DNA from: Adenophora triphylla var. japonica
Taxonomy: Eukaryota; Streptophyta; Magnoliopsida; Asterales; Campanulaceae
Assembly (NCBI GenBank): GCA_022495995.1
Contig: JAFEMH010003640.1
Coordinates: 186,001 to 250,000, forward strand
Direction: 5' to 3'
DNA length: 64,000 nucleotides
The notes beneath the pieces are model-generated. The model saw only the letters and a program-made list of their open reading frames with translations. It was not told the DNA's origin and did no database searches. Each line of letters starts with the position of its first letter. Position 1 is the first letter of the stretch. The translations under genes were made by a program, and so were the position numbers. This document shows, one piece after another, positions 23,670 to 35,126 of the stretch.

Positions 23670-23774
23670 ATGTCTGGAGAAGATCGTAGTTGGATGGATA
23701 ATCGTAGTAATCCCGGTAGAAGGGGTGTCAGACCTCAATTCTTAGAGGGTTTAGAACATTTCGTGTGGTTCTAA
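23670..23774 (+). pseudogene. N-terminus of a CACTA TNP2-like transposase, truncated
   Basis: The frame starts MSGEDRSWMDNR and continues RPQFLEGLEHFV, matching the conserved N-terminal segment of TNP2-type CACTA transposases (DRSWM, then a Phe-rich F..GV..F block). A likely splice acceptor (TGCAG) lies just upstream. The frame stops at 23,772-23,774, where retroelement DNA begins, so only about 34 residues remain. Confidence 0.7.
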
Positions 23775-23789
23775 GAGGAGGACCAGCAG

Positions 23790-24836
23790 GGGGAAGCTCA
23801 CCATCGCCTATGGGGATGTGCCGGAGCGTCTGGAGCGGGGTAGCCCGGAGGGGTTCATTTTGTTCCCGTGGGCTCGGTATGAGGGTGATGAGTTCGAGGG
23901 GGCTCCCGAGGTGACAGCGCAGCGGAAGATGCTGCGGGGCCTGACCTGCGATGTTATGTATCGGGGAGGCGGGTCTTACGCGGCATGGCCCAGGTGTGCT
24001 TCCTGTGGCTCAGGGACCCTCCCTTTTGGGATGCTTGATTCCCGGGACATGGATGTGCTTGACTTTGAGAGGTACCTTGGCGGTGTGGGCGCCGAGGAGT
24101 TCATCTTGTATGGAGAGGAGTACGGGGCCTTCGTGAGGAGGAAGGCGAGGACGCCGCGAGGTATTGGCGAGGAGAGAGGGCGCCGCGGGCTCCCGAGAGG
24201 TTCCGATGCGGGGCCGGATTTCACGTATGTCCGTGGGGACGGGTCGAGGCGGAGGGTGTACATGCCGTTCTGGCGAGCTCTGCTTTGCATACAGAGTGGG
24301 ATCCGATAGATCGGTGAGTGTGCCGACTCTTTTCCATCTTGGCATCTTTCTACGTATTTTTCTCTTTTTGTTGTCGAGTGTAAGCTTGTATTCTTTGAGC
24401 GTTTCCTTAGGCTGCTTGTTGGTGCGGGTCCGGGGAGAGCCTATGATATCTTGACTCGCCGTTACGTGGCGATGAGGTCGTTTGCGAAGAAGATGGCTTC
24501 GAAGATATCTTGCCGGTCTTCGCGACGCGTGCGGCGTACGAGCCTATGCCTTCGAGGCATTACAGCAGACGTTCCTCTCCGCCGAGAGCCGAGCCGGAGC
24601 CGCAGCAGGAGGGACCTTCGAGGGGGCGGCATAGCATGGATGCCGGGACATCTTCGGGAGCTCCGAGGCCGCAGACCCTTTCGCCGGATTTGATCCTTCG
24701 GATTATTTTGAGTGGCAGCCTCCGGCGGGGGCTCGGTACTCACGATGACGAGGAGACGTGACGGGCGAGTTCGGGGATGCCCGACTTCTCTCTGGAGGAC
24801 CTCGGCGAGGATGATGATGCTGAGGAGTCTGATTAG
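23790..24836 (+). pseudogene. Antisense gene A of E1, C-terminal remnant
   Basis: Reads opposite to gag-pol. The longest frame, 23818-24309, contains RGLTCDVMYRG and PLPFGML-like blocks that match the C-terminal part of gene A in E3 (57,900-58,110 minus). An in-frame stop at 24,307 and a probable intron 24,314-24,410 follow, then an Arg/Ser/Pro-rich region and the acidic end MPDFSLEDLGEDDDAEESD. E2 has almost the same acidic end at 42,355. The plant mobile domain itself is missing, lost at the left junction. Confidence 0.6.
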
Positions 24837-25171
24837 TATTCATTTGCTTTCCCTCTTTTCATATCCCTCTTTTTTTTTTTTTTAGCAACAGACATTTATG
24901 GGTACCTGTAATAAAACACTTGTATTCGCATGGCAAAAGTATTCTATTTTAAGATGTAATGTCATTTTGTGATTCCCGGGATTTGTCCTAGAAATTGTTG
25001 CTATTATTATTATATTTTTGTGCATGCCACGTGAGCTGAGAGTGCGTTTGTGGGTAGTGTATGTTTGCCGGGAATGGCTTTGGCCAGTGTTTGGGCAGTT
25101 TGGAGCAAGGTCCTGCGAGGGCAGTGGTTGTTGTCTTGTTCTTTGGGAAAATGGGTTCTTTTTTGGAAGGA

Positions 25172-25244
25172 GGTCCGTACGGACATACTTAGAATGCAAA
25201 GAGGTCCGTACGGACCAACCTTGCTTTTGGGAAGGACATAAATG
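25172..25244 (+). promoter_or_regulatory. Paired palindromes and TATA-like box before E1 antisense gene B
   Basis: GGTCCGTACGGACA at 25172-25185 and GGTCCGTACGGACC at 25203-25216 start 31 bp apart. CATAAATG (25237-25244) follows 20 bp after the second, about 90 bp before the gene B ATG at 25335. The same palindrome occurs in U3 of the E1 and E2 LTRs with similar spacing to the TATA box. I infer a promoter for gene B. Confidence 0.6.
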
Positions 25245-25334
25245 CTTTCCAGTGTCTGGTTCTTCCTCATTTCCCCATTTGCGACCATTTTCGAGCTTTC
25301 TTCCCCATTTTCTCTAGGAACCTCCATTTTTGCC

Positions 25335-26870
25335 ATGGATTCTTTGTATGTTCCTAGAATTTTGCCGAGGCTTTCGCAGGAGAGGCAAGCACACTTCCTT
25401 GAGCAGCTGAAAACGTGGATGCGGCGCCGTATGAGGCATCAGAGACGGGCTTTCGAGGTAAGGTTTCGTCTTTGCTCGATTTGGTCTTTTAAGGAGTTGG
25501 TTCTGATTGGGATTTGTTGCGGGCTGCCGCGAAGTTACAGGATGTTAGGAGGCACGTGTCTTGTTTCTCCTACAATGAAATGGTGCCCACTTTTGAGGAT
25601 TTTCGGGCTTTGATTGGAGGACCGGAGGTGGAGGCCATCTCGCTTCCTTTGATTGGTGGTCTGCGGTGAGCGTGAAGCTTGCGAGGCTTTCTTCGTACTT
25701 CGTTGGAAGAAGTGCAGGTCATGATCCTTGATTCGGGTCATATCGACATTTCTGAGTGCCGGAGCGGTTCATGGTTGATGATGAGAGTGACGTCTCTTGG
25801 GATGCATTCGCCTTGTGCGTGATGGCGACAGCTTTTCTGGTCGGCTCCCTTGGCATTTGTGGATGGGGCTTTGCTAGATGTGGTAGGGCACCGCAGAGCT
25901 GGAGAGGATATTGTCCCGTTGGTGCTGGGGAGACTCTTCGTAATGGTATCGATCGTCTGCGTGACTGGGGATCGTTTTATGAGAGGGGAAGCCCCACTTT
26001 GCTCACCTTGTGGCTGCGAGAGAGACTTCGGAGCCATGCCCGAGGCTCCGGCGTCGCGTTTAGCCCGCGTGGTCATTTGCTGGCCGACCTCTTGTGTTGG
26101 ATATGGATCAGTCCGCCTGGGAGAGATGGATGGCACGGCTTGGTACGCATCGAGATCATTTGGTGGGTTCCTTGTTTGGAGGATTGAGACCGGGAGGATC
26201 TTGCAGGAAGGGTCCTACGTTATCGAGTTCCAGGTTTGTCTTGGTCCTCCTTCTATATTCCGTCGCTTGTTTCCCGGCGGTTTGGGATGAAGCGGGAGCC
26301 TTTGTTAGGGTGGGATGACCTTGCTCTTTGCGGAGGTAGTTCCTCTTTGTATGGCGGCTTCGGGTGCCTTCTTGTATTTTACGAGGGTATGGAAGTATTC
26401 CGCTTTCCCTCTGTGGTACTCCTTAGACGTCGGGAGAGTGTCGTGTTGACGACTCGGTACCTGGCCTTGTATGAGCAGCGGCGTGTTGGGCGAGTCCCAG
26501 AGTGGTGCTCTGGAGAGCAGGCGTGTAGCGATTACGGGACCCGGTTGCCGTAGTAGCTATTGCCTTAGGAGTGCCGAAGCACAGTCTGACCCTTTGGATG
26601 TGACGGGAGACACTTTGTTTGATTACGAGACTAGAGTTGACCGGCGACGGGGAGAGGTCCTCTTTACTGGACGCTCGCGGGGAGGAGATCCGAGCCGAAG
26701 CACGGGCGAATGAAGCCACAGGAAGCTGCTGGATTGTTTGACTCTACGGGGAGGACCCGATCTCGGAGCGAGAGACGCGAGTTGGTTCACGTGGAGCGAA
26801 AGAAGACTCGTCGGGGACAAGGAAGAAAGGGAAGAATGGCGAGGGGACAAGCGCAGATGGCGCGGAATGA
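25335..26870 (+). pseudogene. Antisense gene B of E1 (DUF7745-like), frameshifted
   Basis: ATG at 25335, MDSLYVPRILPRLSQERQAH. It aligns in pieces with gene B of E3: the segment matching RAAARFWDVRRHV, the CFSYNEIVPTYEDFRALIGG block (out of frame after 25,490), the GETLRNGIDRL block and the LLTLWLRERL block (25,756-26,190). The C-terminus is Arg/Lys-rich (ERKKTRRGQGRKG), ending near 26,870. At least three frameshifts. The family is common in plant genomes as DUF7745-type proteins with no known biochemical role. Confidence 0.65.
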
Positions 26871-26879
26871 CCTCCTAGG

Positions 26880-27598
26880 TATCCATTCATTGCATTGCAA
26901 ACACATTATTTGTTAAATGTATTAAGCTGTCTTTTAGCATGTTGTGAACTTGAGAGTAGACCGTGCTTGAACTCATCAAGAAATGTTGTAACCGTTAGTG
27001 ATTTGTGATTTACTTTTAAAGCTTTGTCGAGACGCAAGATCTCTTGTTTGCCTTTGTTTCTTTTGTGGGCCTTGTCGGCGTCCATCTTTGGACTTTTCTG
27101 TTGCATTTGCGGGTGACGATGCAGGCCATGACGGCAATCCCCTTTGCTGAGGCTTTGTGCTTGGCTGAGAGGTTGAATGCTCCCTTGACAAGTCGTTTTG
27201 ACGGTCTTTTTCGTAGCTTCCTTGCCTCTTGTTGGCGTCGGGCTCTTGACCTCTTTTTGCAGCTTCTGCTTGAGCTTCTTTTATTTATTGTTTTTTTTGT
27301 GAGCCCTTGCTCGAGCTCTCTTTTTTTTATTTTTTTTTGTGAGCCCTTGCTCGAGCTCTCTTTTTTTTTTTTGAAGCGCGTGAGGGCGAAGACAAGCCCC
27401 TGGCTTGGAAGCAGACATGAGTCAGTCGTTTGATGCTGAGTGACCCTCGGATGTCCTTTGATGTTGCCGCCATCGTTTGACTTGGTCAAGGTGACTGCTG
27501 GGGCGTGTTCTTGAAAAGTGCGTAGCTTGATGGAGGTCTTGATTGACATTCAAACTTTTGACTTTTTTTTGTGTATTTTTAGACCGGACCAATTAAGG
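26880..27598. other. E1 spacer between gene B and integrase
   Basis: Noncoding in both directions. It matches E2 39,714-40,190 in inverted orientation. It includes two copies of GTGAGCCCTTGCTCGAGCTC (about 27,299 and 27,341) separated by T runs. Confidence 0.6.
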
Positions 27599-27645
27599 TT
27601 GCCTACGTTCCCCCGGACTAGAGGGCTCGTGTCTCGCGTAGTTCG
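27599..27645 (-). ncRNA. Recurrent 3'-region hairpin motif (E1 copy)
   Basis: On the sense (minus) strand it runs from GAACTACG to GGGGAACGTAGGCAACC. CTACG pairs with CGTAG at the outside and a G/C stem lies inside. It sits right after the integrase end. The same motif occurs in E2 and E3. Confidence 0.55.
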
Positions 27646-28850
27646 ACACTACATGGAGTGCCAAGAGATGCACAATTGTTCTTCTTTAGGCGAAGTATCT
27701 GCGAAGTTTGCTTCCGCTGACCGGATTCACGAAGGGATTGCCGTCTAGGTCCGTCGCCTTCATGGCGCTCCGAGAAGATCTTTTGAACCACGAAAGGGCC
27801 GATCCATGTGGGTTCCCATTTTCCCAGCTGGTTGGTTCGAGCGGGAGGCTTTTCTTTGAGTACAAGGTCACCTTCCCCGATGTCTCGGGATTTGACTTGC
27901 TTGTCGAAAGCTCTAGCCATCCTGCTTTGATAGGCTCGGACGTGTTCCATGGCCTTTAGTCGTCGCTCGTCTAGCGTGAGCCAATTCGTCATGTCGGCTT
28001 CGGAGCCATTCGACTTCGTTGATGTCATTTTCCAGCAAAGACGGAGCGAGGGAATTTCCACTCGATGGGAAGGACTGCTTTCCATCCCGTATGTCGTGGC
28101 AAATGGGGTTTCTCCCGTGGCCGTTTCGACCGATGTGCGGTAGCCCCAAAGTGCAAGGTGCACTTCTCGGCCAATCTCGTCCTCTGGTGGTCATTTTTCT
28201 GATGATCCGCTCGAGGGTTTTGTTTGTCGCCTCCACGGCGCCGTTTGTTTGTGGCCGGTAGGGAGAAGATTTGTGGCGCGTGATCTTGAATTCAGCCACA
28301 GCCTCGTCGAATTCCCTTCGAAGTGTGAGCCGTTGTCCGATATGACCTCATTTGGGATGCCGTATCGGCAGATGATGTTTTCCTTGAGGAAATGCGCGAC
28401 CTTCTCTTGGAGGTGAGTACTCTTGTAGGACTTGGCTTCGACCCATTCCGGGTGAAGTAGTCGATGGCTACTAAGATGAACTCGCGACCGTTAAGCCCTC
28501 GGCGGAGCGATTTTCCCGATGACGTCAATTCCCAAGTGGCAAAGGGCCAAGGTGTAGTCATGCAGAGATCGTGGGGAGGCAGATGATTGAGGTCGAGAAC
28601 CGTTGGCACTTGTCGCAGCCTTCTGACAAAGTGGATGCAATCCGCTCCACGGGAGATCCAAAAGAGTAGCCCATCCCGAGAATGATTTGCAGACTGGGGG
28701 CTCGGGCGTTCATGTGGGGACCGCAAGCCCCATTGTGGACTTCGCTCATGAACTTGTTTGCTTCTTCTTGGCCGATGCAACAGTAGAGTGGCCCGTGGTA
28801 GCGTTTCTTGTATAGATGTCCCCGAGGATGACGAAGTGAGAGGCGAGGCG
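27612..28850 (-). pseudogene. Integrase of E1, broken
   Basis: Pieces on the minus strand: the zinc-finger region around HNGACGPHMNARA and CDKCQRF, the catalytic core TTPWPFATWE and EFILVAIDYFT, then ITRHKSSPYRPQTNGAVEA, and a C-terminal part DERRLKAMEHVRAYQSRMAR to LGKWEPTWIGPFVV. The pieces lie in different frames, so several frameshifts are present. They cover the HHCC, DDE and C-terminal parts of a Ty3/gypsy integrase. Confidence 0.8.
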
Positions 28851-28999
28851 TTTTAGGGCCATGATGCTCTTGGTTTTGACCCCTTCGTGTGCGGGTCTTC
28901 CTTGTTCATGAAGGTGGTTTCCGTTCTTGAGGTATTGGAAGATCCGGTTATACCATGGCTCATCACGGGCTTAGGTTCCGGGTTCGATCTCACAACAAG

Positions 29000-29940
29000 A
29001 GTGTGAATTTCCTTTCGTCCGACTTTGAAGGGTTTGATTGCTTTTCCTTCCTCAGTGGATTTCCACAAGGGAAGCCAAGGTGGCTAAGGCATCCGCAAAC
29101 CTCGTTTCGGCCTCTTGGCAAGTAATGGAAGGTGACCTCTTCGAATTGTGTGATGAGGTCCTCCATGCAGTGCATGGTATTTTTGCAAGCCCGGGTCTAT
29201 GGTTTTCCACTTGTTGGAGACTTGGTTGATGATCAAGGCCGAGTCCCCATAAACTTCGAGTTTCTCGGACATTCCTCTCGAGTGCGGCTTGTAGTCCAAG
29301 AAATAAGCAGCTTCATATTCGCCTGGCAGATTGTCTGTTACCTCGAAATTGAGCTTTATAAAGCAATTGGGGCGTGCTCGTCCTGGGATCTACCAAGAGC
29401 ATACCGACGCCGTTTCCTTTTTGTTGGTCCGCTCCGTCGAAGAACAAGCTTGCCATCGATTTTCGCCTTCGATTGCGAAGATTCCCTGCCCGGAAATTGT
29501 GGTTCGGGGCCTCGAGCCTCGTCTGCTGGGAAATCACCCAATTGTTCACCCATGGCCCGTCCCTTGATTGACTTTTGGTTTACGTACTTGATGTCAAATT
29601 CCGCTAGGAAGAAAGACCATTTCGCGAGCCTCATTGACAGAGATGGTTTGTCGAAGAGGTACTTGATCGGGTCCATTTTGGAAACCAAGTGTACCGTGTG
29701 CGACCGCATGTAGTGCCGTAGTTTCCCGACAACCCATACCAGAGCCGCGTGTGTTTTCTCGAGGGCCGAGTAATTGAGTTCGCCGCCTTGAAACTTTCGA
29801 CCGACGAAGTAGATGGCGTTTCGACCCGTGACTCCTTCTTTTCTTGACAGAGCATGGCTCCAACCTGCGGTGCCTGGCCACAGCTTAGGTATAGCAACAA
29901 AGGGCTTTTCCTCGTGGGGAGGACAGAGAATCGGAGGACT
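29000..29940 (-). pseudogene. RNase H and archaeal-type RNase H of E1
   Basis: The first RNase H: NAIYFVGRKFQGGELNYSAL, then RHYMRSHTVHLVSKMDPIKYL and WSFFLAEFDIKYV. Toward the integrase, a second RNase H: SLFFDGADQQKGNGVGMLL, then VYGDSALIINQVSNKWKT. Two RNase H domains in this order are typical of the Tat lineage. Frames are interrupted between and inside the domains. Confidence 0.75.
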
Positions 29941-30236
29941 CACAAGGTATGCTTTTATTTTTTCAAAGGCATCTTGGCATTCTCGAGTTCCATTCGATGT
30001 CGGCGTTCTTCTTCATCAGCTTGAAGATTGGCTCGCACATGAGGTCAATTGGTCGACGGCGGCCGATATATCGCAGTAGGCGGCCCACGAAGCTTTTCAC
30101 CTCTCGTCCGAGCTTGCGGTGGTCTCATTTCGATGATAGCTTTGATCTGAGGATCCACCTCGATGCCTCTCTCGGTGACCATGTATCCCAAAACCTTGCT
30201 CGCTAACCCCAAATGTGCATTTCGTGTGGTTAAGCC

Positions 30237-30990
30237 TCACTGAAAGTGTTTTCTGAGGCGATTGAAGAATTTTCTCAGTGTCTCTGTGAGGTGTTGTCCG
30301 TCCGATCCCTTTGAGCGAACGATCATGTCATCGACGCACACTTCGATCTCTTTGTGGATCATATCGTGGAAGAGGGCGGTTGCCGCCCGTCGTAGGTAGC
30401 CCCTGCCGTTCTTTAGTCCGAACGGCATTACCGTGTAGCAAGAGGTTCCCCAGTGGGGTTGTGGAAAGCCGTTTTTTCTTGGTCTTCTTCGGCCATCTGA
30501 TTTGATTGTAGCCGGCAAAACCGTCCACGAAGGACTTGACTTCGAAATTGGTCAGAGTGTCTACCAACATGTCGATGTTGGTAGTGGAAAATCGTCCTGG
30601 GACTTGCTTTGTTGAGATCTCTAAGTCCACGCAACAACAGTACTTTTCCATCGGCCTCGTGACCGTGACGATATTGGAGAGCCACGCTGGGTACTCGATC
30701 ACCCCGATGAAGCCGACGCTGAGCATTTTTTCGATCTCCTCTTTGACTTGTAAAGACCATTCTCGCTTGATTCGGCGTAGCTTTTGCTTGATGGGCTTAG
30801 CCTCTGGATTCAAGGGATCCTGCTCTACAATGTTAGGATCTAATCCGGCATGTCTCTGGAAGACCAAGCGAACACGTCCACGAACTCTTCGAAAGGCAAG
30901 GCAACCAATGCGTCTTGCTCGTGCCGCGAAGAAACTTCCGATTTGCGCCTCTTTTCGCTCTTCGCCAGCCTCCCAAATTCACTTTGGTTA
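30237..30990 (-). pseudogene. Reverse transcriptase of E1, broken
   Basis: Minus-strand pieces: IKQKLRRIKREWSLQVKEEI, SNIVTVTRP, a FVDGFAGYNQI block, and in another frame LFHDMIHKEIEVCVDDMIVR. The catalytic motif reads CVDDM where YVDDM is usual. At least two frameshifts separate the fingers/palm pieces. Confidence 0.8.
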
Positions 30991-31184
30991 AAACCTCCTA
31001 GCCTGGGCCCGGTTTTTCTCTCGTTTGACAACATGCTTAAAGATGTGCTTAATGTATTGTTCGCTTAATGTGTCTCGCTTCTTTATCAAGTGAATCGTTA
31101 TTAACTCAAGCTTGTGTGTTAGTTAATTTATCGCTTGTTAAAGATGCAATGAGAGGATACTCTGGAAAAGATCGAAGCATTCAT

Positions 31185-32720
31185 TAAGAGCATACGGAAT
31201 ACATTATTGGCAATGAGTTCGTAATCTTCCGGCGTGAGGCCATCGATGACTCGAGAGACTCAAATTCAAAGCTAATGGACTCAGGATGAGTTTTGACACT
31301 AGACTCTAGGACTCGAGGGGTCGACCAAGTTGTTCGATCATGTCCTTTTTGGCCGGGCAGCTGGGTCCTGAGAAGGCGGCCCAGCTTATTGAGCGGCAAT
31401 GAGCTTGATAGAGATGGGGCTCAAGGGCTTTATGTCACCGTTCCCGATCATTGCTATCACAGAGTTATCGTAAACAAAATCGATTAGATCCGGCATCTCG
31501 ATTTCTTCTTTGAAGAGCAGTGGAGCAGGGCTCGTCCCAAGCATCGTCTCATGAGTCTTTTGCTTTGCCTTGGGCATTACTAGCTCGAATGCACTGTCCC
31601 GCTTGTTGAAGGCAGTGAGTGTTGACAGAGAGTTTTTCGAGTTCTTCCTCGCCAAAGAGGGAGTTTTTCCGAACCAAAATTCATTGTGAATAGTGGTGGT
31701 GGATCCCTGCAGAGGCGGTGTGTCGAGAAATGCTCTTCTGACAGATTTGGCTTGAGGCCTCCGAATCTTGCCAGTTCTCACTGAGCTTGTCCATGGTTGT
31801 CTGGCCGCCTTTTGTTTGGCGCCGATCGCCTCGTTCCTTTTCTCGGATCTTCTTCCAAGTTGCCGGCCTTCTTTGTGAAGTACTTGGTCATGTCGAAGCC
31901 GTAAGGACGAAGATCTGAGATTGCGTGCAAGCCTCTTTGTTATCTCGCGGAGCATTTTCGTGCAGCTCGCTTGTCCTCCGCAATGTGTTCGGGAGTAGGA
32001 GAGTATCCCAGCCGTGCAGGTATTCTCGTTCTTTGATATTGATGATCCGTTGAGTGCCCCGATGGCGTTTTCCCAAACCGAGCCCCGGATGTAGTTCATG
32101 TGCTTCATCATTTTCATCGGGGAGGGATCTTGTCCCAAATCAAAGGCAGTCTATGTGGCATACTTGGGCCTCGGGCTTTCGATGGTGAACCCCGTTAGCA
32201 TCATGCCATCATCGTCGGGTTTGATCTCTAAGACCGGACGCCGTTTGTTTCGGTCCTTTCGTCGACTACGCTATCACCGTAGATGATGGTAAGATCTGTT
32301 CCTTGGACGAACTTTACGCACCGATGGAGAGTGGATGCCACCCCATTGATCTCGGTGTAGCCAAGGGCGTCCCAAAATGGCAGGAATGTGATCGGGATGT
32401 CGATGACTTGGAAATCCGTCGACCATTTTGTTTTCCAAACCACAGTTCAAGGTGGCTATTCCCAAGATCGCGGGATGTCGAGTCGTATGCCTTGATTGCT
32501 CGAGTCGAGGGCTTTAGATCGCTTGCTTTGATCCCTAGCAAATCCATCATTTTGGCCGGAAGGACGTTCATGGATGATCCCCATCTACCAACACCCGGGA
32601 GACGACGCTCGTCCGCTTGAACCGTTATGTAGAGAGGCTCGTTGTGGTCGCCCCAAATTTTGGAAGGTCGAGCTCGCAAGGTGATGATATTGCCGTAATT
32701 GACGTTGCCAATCATCCGAA
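31185..32720 (-). pseudogene. Protease and protease-RT linker of E1
   Basis: The protease part (32,314-32,715) has NEPLYITVQADERRLPGV and SSMNVLPAKMMDLLGIKASD, a retropepsin-like fold with the active-site region hit by a frameshift. The segment 31,386-32,138 is a 250-residue frame without a recognised domain that leads towards RT. Confidence 0.6.
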
Positions 32721-32733
32721 CCGCTTCATCGTG

Positions 32734-33940
32734 TCACCGTGATGGGAACCATGGTCTCGGGCCGTGCTTTCTTCCAACTTGAGCTTGTGCGTAAGATGAA
32801 GCTGAGTAAGGACCAGAGTGAGATGTTAGCCTCGAGTGCGCTGAAGCCGTGTCAAGACAGATCTTCAACCTTCGGGTCCAAGGTTTCAAATTTTCTTTGG
32901 GCGTAGGGCCCCTTTTCAATTCGTGGCTCGTACGGCCGGCCTTTTTGTCCGTCCGCGGAGGATTCACCGGGATTTGACCGAACGTGTCGAACATTCACCT
33001 CGGACTTACGGTTTTGCTTGTCTCTCCCGCTTTTCGTAGCGGGAGGAGCCTCGATTGGCGTAAGGCCGCATCGCGCATTTCAATTCGTTCACTGTCATAG
33101 CCTTTACCGAAGCATCAATAGTGGCTTTGAGATCTTCCCAAGACAGGGTTGGATTATCTCGACCTTCGCCTTCTATGGCGGTGCGAAGCTCGGGTCCCAC
33201 TGGATCATGGAGCGTACATTGCCACGGCCTTGTGCGTAGCTAGGCTTGGCTGGAGTAGATGACATAGTAGTCAAACTTTCCCGAGGGTTCTCCAAGGGTT
33301 CCGACCGGGATCACCGGATTCGTACCTCTTTTTCAGTTTTTGTTGAGAAGATAGCTTCTTCTTTCGTCGAGGACGGCCCTCGTTCATCGCATCCCGGAAT
33401 TCCATTTCCGCACAAGCACCGCAATCGCAGACGTCCCACCGTGATGTGTTCGTTGTTCGGCGGTGGTACCGGACCTCGTGAGGCCGGATGGGCAAGCTTT
33501 CCTCCGGAAGGTCTTGTGGCCTTACGTCATAACCGCATGGCTCGTACGAGGGTAACAGTTGACTTCTCGGGAGACAATGAGAGATGTTAGAGGCCGTAGG
33601 AGCAGCCATGACTTGGGAAGCCCCAGGTGTAGTCGGGTGGCTAATGTTCCGAAGTGGTGCATGGCACCTTCGATCCAGCTTGTCGCTCACCTTGACGCTT
33701 TCTCAATAGCCATGAGGACCTCGCCAAACTTCTTCCAATGTTGGGAAATTTCTTGGGGGTAAGGTCCCGTTCTCATCGTTGTTATCCACCGACTTGGCCA
33801 TGGGGAATTCGACGGACCGTCCCGGTGACAGTCGGGAAGGAGGTAGGACCTTGTCAGTTGACACCGGGAGACGGGTTCCCTGGTACTCTCGACCACTCTC
33901 GTTAGCCGGGAGGGGGTGACGGGGCAAGGTTTAGACACGT
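32734..33940 (-). pseudogene. gag of E1, degraded
   Basis: Minus-strand frames in the gag position between leader and protease: 33,006-33,200 (AIDASVKAMTVNELKCAMRP type), 33,271-33,690 and 33,687-33,938. Frames change repeatedly. Identification rests mainly on position and on weak similarity to E2; no zinc knuckle was found. Confidence 0.5.
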
Positions 33941-34131
33941 GAATGGCCTAACGGATAAAAGGGGAAAGCTCACGTGGCATGCGGTTTCCGTTTCTTTTAT
34001 TTTCTCGATTTTTTTTTGTTGTTTTAATTTACTTAAAACATGTTTTCTCGTAATCCTAGGTAGGTTGGAAAAGATTGCTCTTCTTTTCGCAACTATGCTA
34101 GATCCCGGGTCATGGAGACCATCTCGTGCGG

Positions 34132-34200
34132 CTATAAGCCCCTCGCTTTGCACCCGTATTTCGACATCCCAGGTGGACAACCTGTGCGAGGGTCCTATAG
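34132..34200 (-). ncRNA. Conserved leader hairpin, E1 copy
   Basis: The sense strand starts CTATAGGACCCTCGC and ends GCGAGGGGCTTATAG, giving a 12-pair outer stem, with an inner CAGG/CCTG stem around TTGTCCA. Equivalent 70-nt structures occur in E2 and E3. It lies between PBS and gag, where packaging signals of LTR elements usually lie. Confidence 0.6.
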
Positions 34201-35106
34201 TGCAAGCGGTTTCCACCGGCCTAAAAGAAAAATCGAACCTAAGGACCGAGCCCATGTTCGTTTTGATGCGTTAGCCATGCGAATAGTGAACCGAGCCGGC
34301 CACCTAAGTCAAGATCAGGTCAAGAGTCTCGGCATGACCTTCTCTTTACTTGCTTGCGCAAGGGATCCGTGGACGTTAGGCGTTGGCCGGTCATATTGTC
34401 ATGGCCGACGTATCAAAGGCGTGATGACATGGTGTCATGCGAGCATGGATGTATATCCTGGACGGAACATCGTCCGGGGTGTAGCTTCTGAAATCAAGAT
34501 CAGTCAAGATTTTAGCATGACCTTTCATCGCTGCTTGCGCAAGGGATCTTGAGTTCCGAGCCTTGACTCGTAAAATGGCCGCATGGTATATGTATCCAGC
34601 CGTATGACACTGACCGGGTAAAACCAACCGAGTCCGGGACAGAGTGTGACTCAAGACTCAAACGTGTGGTTGACGCTTGGCTAGGATGGGATGCTCGAAT
34701 GATCCCGTGCGCGTCCAAGAGGCCTAGGAAGACCTAACGGATCGCAACCGAGACCACTCCGGGTTGAGGGTTGTAGTGTGCAGGTATCCGAGGCAAAGAA
34801 GGCGCGTAGCGTGCGTGTAACCGAGGCAAGCAGCAGCGAGTAGAGCGGTGTAACCGAGGCAAAGAAGGCTAGTGTGCGGTCTCTAAAATTCTTTTTCCGA
34901 GTAAAACAAGTTTTTGAAGAATTTTAAATGTATGCACGTATGTATATTGATGCATTTTTTTGTATTTTTATTTTTTTTTTGTAAAATAAAAACGAAGCAC
35001 GTGCACACACACACAATGCTTAAAGGAAGTGGGTAAAATGAAAGTTTGACCCTCATCATCGTTTTAAAAATCTTTTGTTTTGTTTAAAAGTTTTTAAACA
35101 AAAATT

Positions 35107-35126
35107 GTTCCCTACAGAGTCGCCTA
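35107..35126 (-). other. Primer binding site of E1
   Basis: The minus strand reads GGCGACTCTGTAGGGAA, close to the TGGCGACTC...GGGGA primer site of Tat/Ogre-type elements (tRNA-Arg type, from memory). It directly follows the LTR. Confidence 0.65.

Larger units (their letters stand above)
21279..23774 (+). mobile_element. 5' part of a CACTA (En/Spm) transposon, cut by E1
   Basis: Begins CACTACTAGAAA, the hallmark CACTA terminus. Dense subterminal repeats of GTCGGTA/TACCGAC in both orientations follow (21,300-21,510), the usual transposase-binding array. A CT-rich leader, a large foldback and the start of a TNP2-like transposase come next. The 3' end (TTTCTAGTAGTG type) is not in the window; sequence switches to a Tat retroelement at about 23,775. 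Confidence 0.85.

Noticed and set aside
25018..25317. 99-residue plus frame before gene B of E1
   Set aside because: It spans the palindromes and the TATA-like box; better read as promoter and 5' UTR.
29132..29713. 193-residue plus-strand open frame over E1
   Set aside because: It is the complement of the RNase H regions of E1 on the minus strand; no domain of its own.
33902..34255. 117-residue minus frame in the E1 leader as gag start
   Set aside because: It covers the conserved leader hairpin and matches E2 and E3 at the RNA level rather than as protein.
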